A DNA stretch of 64,000 nucleotides, from the NCBI GenBank assembly GCA_946800325.1, contig OX326958.1:25832914-25896913 (forward strand), written 5' to 3'. The number at the start of each line of letters is the position of its first letter. Positions within the stretch are counted from its first letter, which is position 1. This DNA is from Luzula sylvatica. Taxonomy: Eukaryota > Streptophyta > Magnoliopsida > Poales > Juncaceae. Below are positions 63,394 through 64,000 of the stretch, piece after piece. The notes beneath the pieces are model-generated. The model had not been told where the DNA came from. It did no database searches and worked only from the letters and a program-made list of their open reading frames with translations. Both the position numbers and the translations under genes were made by a program.

Positions 63394-63426
63394 CCAATGA
63401 ATCTTATTCCTCTCCTTTCTATAAAA
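63394..63426 (+). promoter_or_regulatory. CCAAT and TATA boxes of the right-edge gene
   Basis: CCAAT lies at 63394-63398 and TATAAAA at 63420-63426. Together they predict a transcription start near 63450 and a leader of about 265 bases before the ATG at 63717. Confidence 0.5.
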
Positions 63427-63716
63427 CTCTTCACTTTAACCGAGCCAAGCCCTCAATATTCTCTCAGTCACCATTGTTATTATCCCTTTCCCAAGAGGAG
63501 CTTACTAGGTTAGTAAACTTCGCTTCGGGACAGTAATAATCCGCCATTAGAAGAGGAAGGAGAAGTGGAACTTCTGGTTTTGAGTTTTGTTCTTTACTAC
63601 GAGCTCAATATTGCTCTGTTTTCCTACTCGGACGTGAGAAATTTCTTCTTTGAGCCAGTTTTTGTTCCTTTTTTGGTGTTAATCAGTCGAGAAAAGTGGA
63701 GTATAAGCGCGGAAAC

Positions 63717-63795
63717 ATGCTGAAGGGGGATCGAAGTTCAATTTCTGTGATTCTTCTCTTGCTTCTGGCGATCTCAGTGGTTCATGCTGATAATG
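63717..63795 (+). CDS. First exon of a secretory-pathway protein gene (partial)
   Basis: Twenty-six codons plus one base are visible before a good donor (G|GTGAGTTC at 63795/63796). The peptide begins MLKGDRSS and continues with a strongly hydrophobic run of Ile, Leu and Val ending in a VVHA/DN site. It is a typical cleavable signal peptide. The rest of the gene lies beyond the window, so the family cannot be named. The exon is short, and the long first intron runs to the edge (63796-64000). The start is the first ATG after the predicted promoter that gives a signal peptide. Confidence 0.75.
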
Positions 63796-64000
63796 GTGAG
63801 TTCTAAATCTTTAATACTATTCATTTTATTCATCATTGTGTACTTTTGCTGGCTACTTTCTGTATGAACGGAAAAGGCTCAGATTTCATTTCCATTTTTT
63901 GGTCGATTGTGATCTGTACTCTCAATTTTTTGGTTTTGGGTTGCGAGATTTTGTTTGTACATACCTCGTTTGGAATTATGCTAGTCGTTAATAGGTCCAA

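Noticed and set aside
63204..63536. 110-residue plus frame before the right-edge gene
   Set aside because: It spans the CCAAT and TATA boxes of the next gene and has mixed low-complexity composition.

Overview
This is nuclear DNA from a flowering plant, most likely a eudicot. It is AT-rich, the genes have many short GT-AG introns, and a tRNA gene sits alone between genes. The space between genes is full of microsatellites, MITEs, Mutator-like elements, hAT-like elements and Helitron ends. The species cannot be named from the sequence alone.

Genes, left to right: a tRNA-Leu(AAG) (+, 6444-6524); a three-exon LRR receptor-like pseudokinase (-, 7841-10298); a four-exon small secreted Cys-rich protein (-, 29698-30600); an 11-exon plastid-type DnaJ/Hsp40 with four zinc-finger motifs and an unusual C-terminal hydrophobic segment (-, 31300-33732); a nine-exon chloroplast ribulose-phosphate 3-epimerase with one GC-AG intron (-, 35150-36770); a single-exon invertase/pectin methylesterase inhibitor (-, 39909-40511); an 11-exon LRR protein resembling STK11-interacting protein (+, 50984-54585); and the first exon of a secretory-pathway gene leaving the right edge (+, 63717-63795). 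Splice phases were checked exon by exon, and every complete model gives one open frame. The genes do not form an operon or an obvious pathway. The DnaJ and the epimerase are neighbours on one strand and both look chloroplast-targeted, but each has its own upstream region.

The rest is mobile or repetitive. The left edge (1-1435) holds a decayed segment that may come from an endogenous pararetrovirus or other retroelement. Four long-TIR Mutator-like MITEs have 8-9 bp target duplications. Two short MITEs share a second terminus type, also with 9-10 bp duplications. Two copies of one hAT-like MITE lie in opposite orientation at 34192 and 42075, the second nested inside another TIR element. A third hAT-like element is at 61650. 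Three diverged copies of a segment found just 3' of the secreted-protein gene lie at about 20.5, 22.5 and 27.7 kb. They act as empty-site controls for a Helitron, a Mutator MITE and a 409-bp insertion.

The most unusual object is a roughly 4.2 kb TIR element (43441-47661). It carries a spliceable gene-like fragment and a 1.35 kb minisatellite with higher-order structure, and it sits between TA microsatellites. I read it as a candidate Pack-MULE. I did not find a clearly new molecular system; this composite element and the dated insertion series are the best leads.
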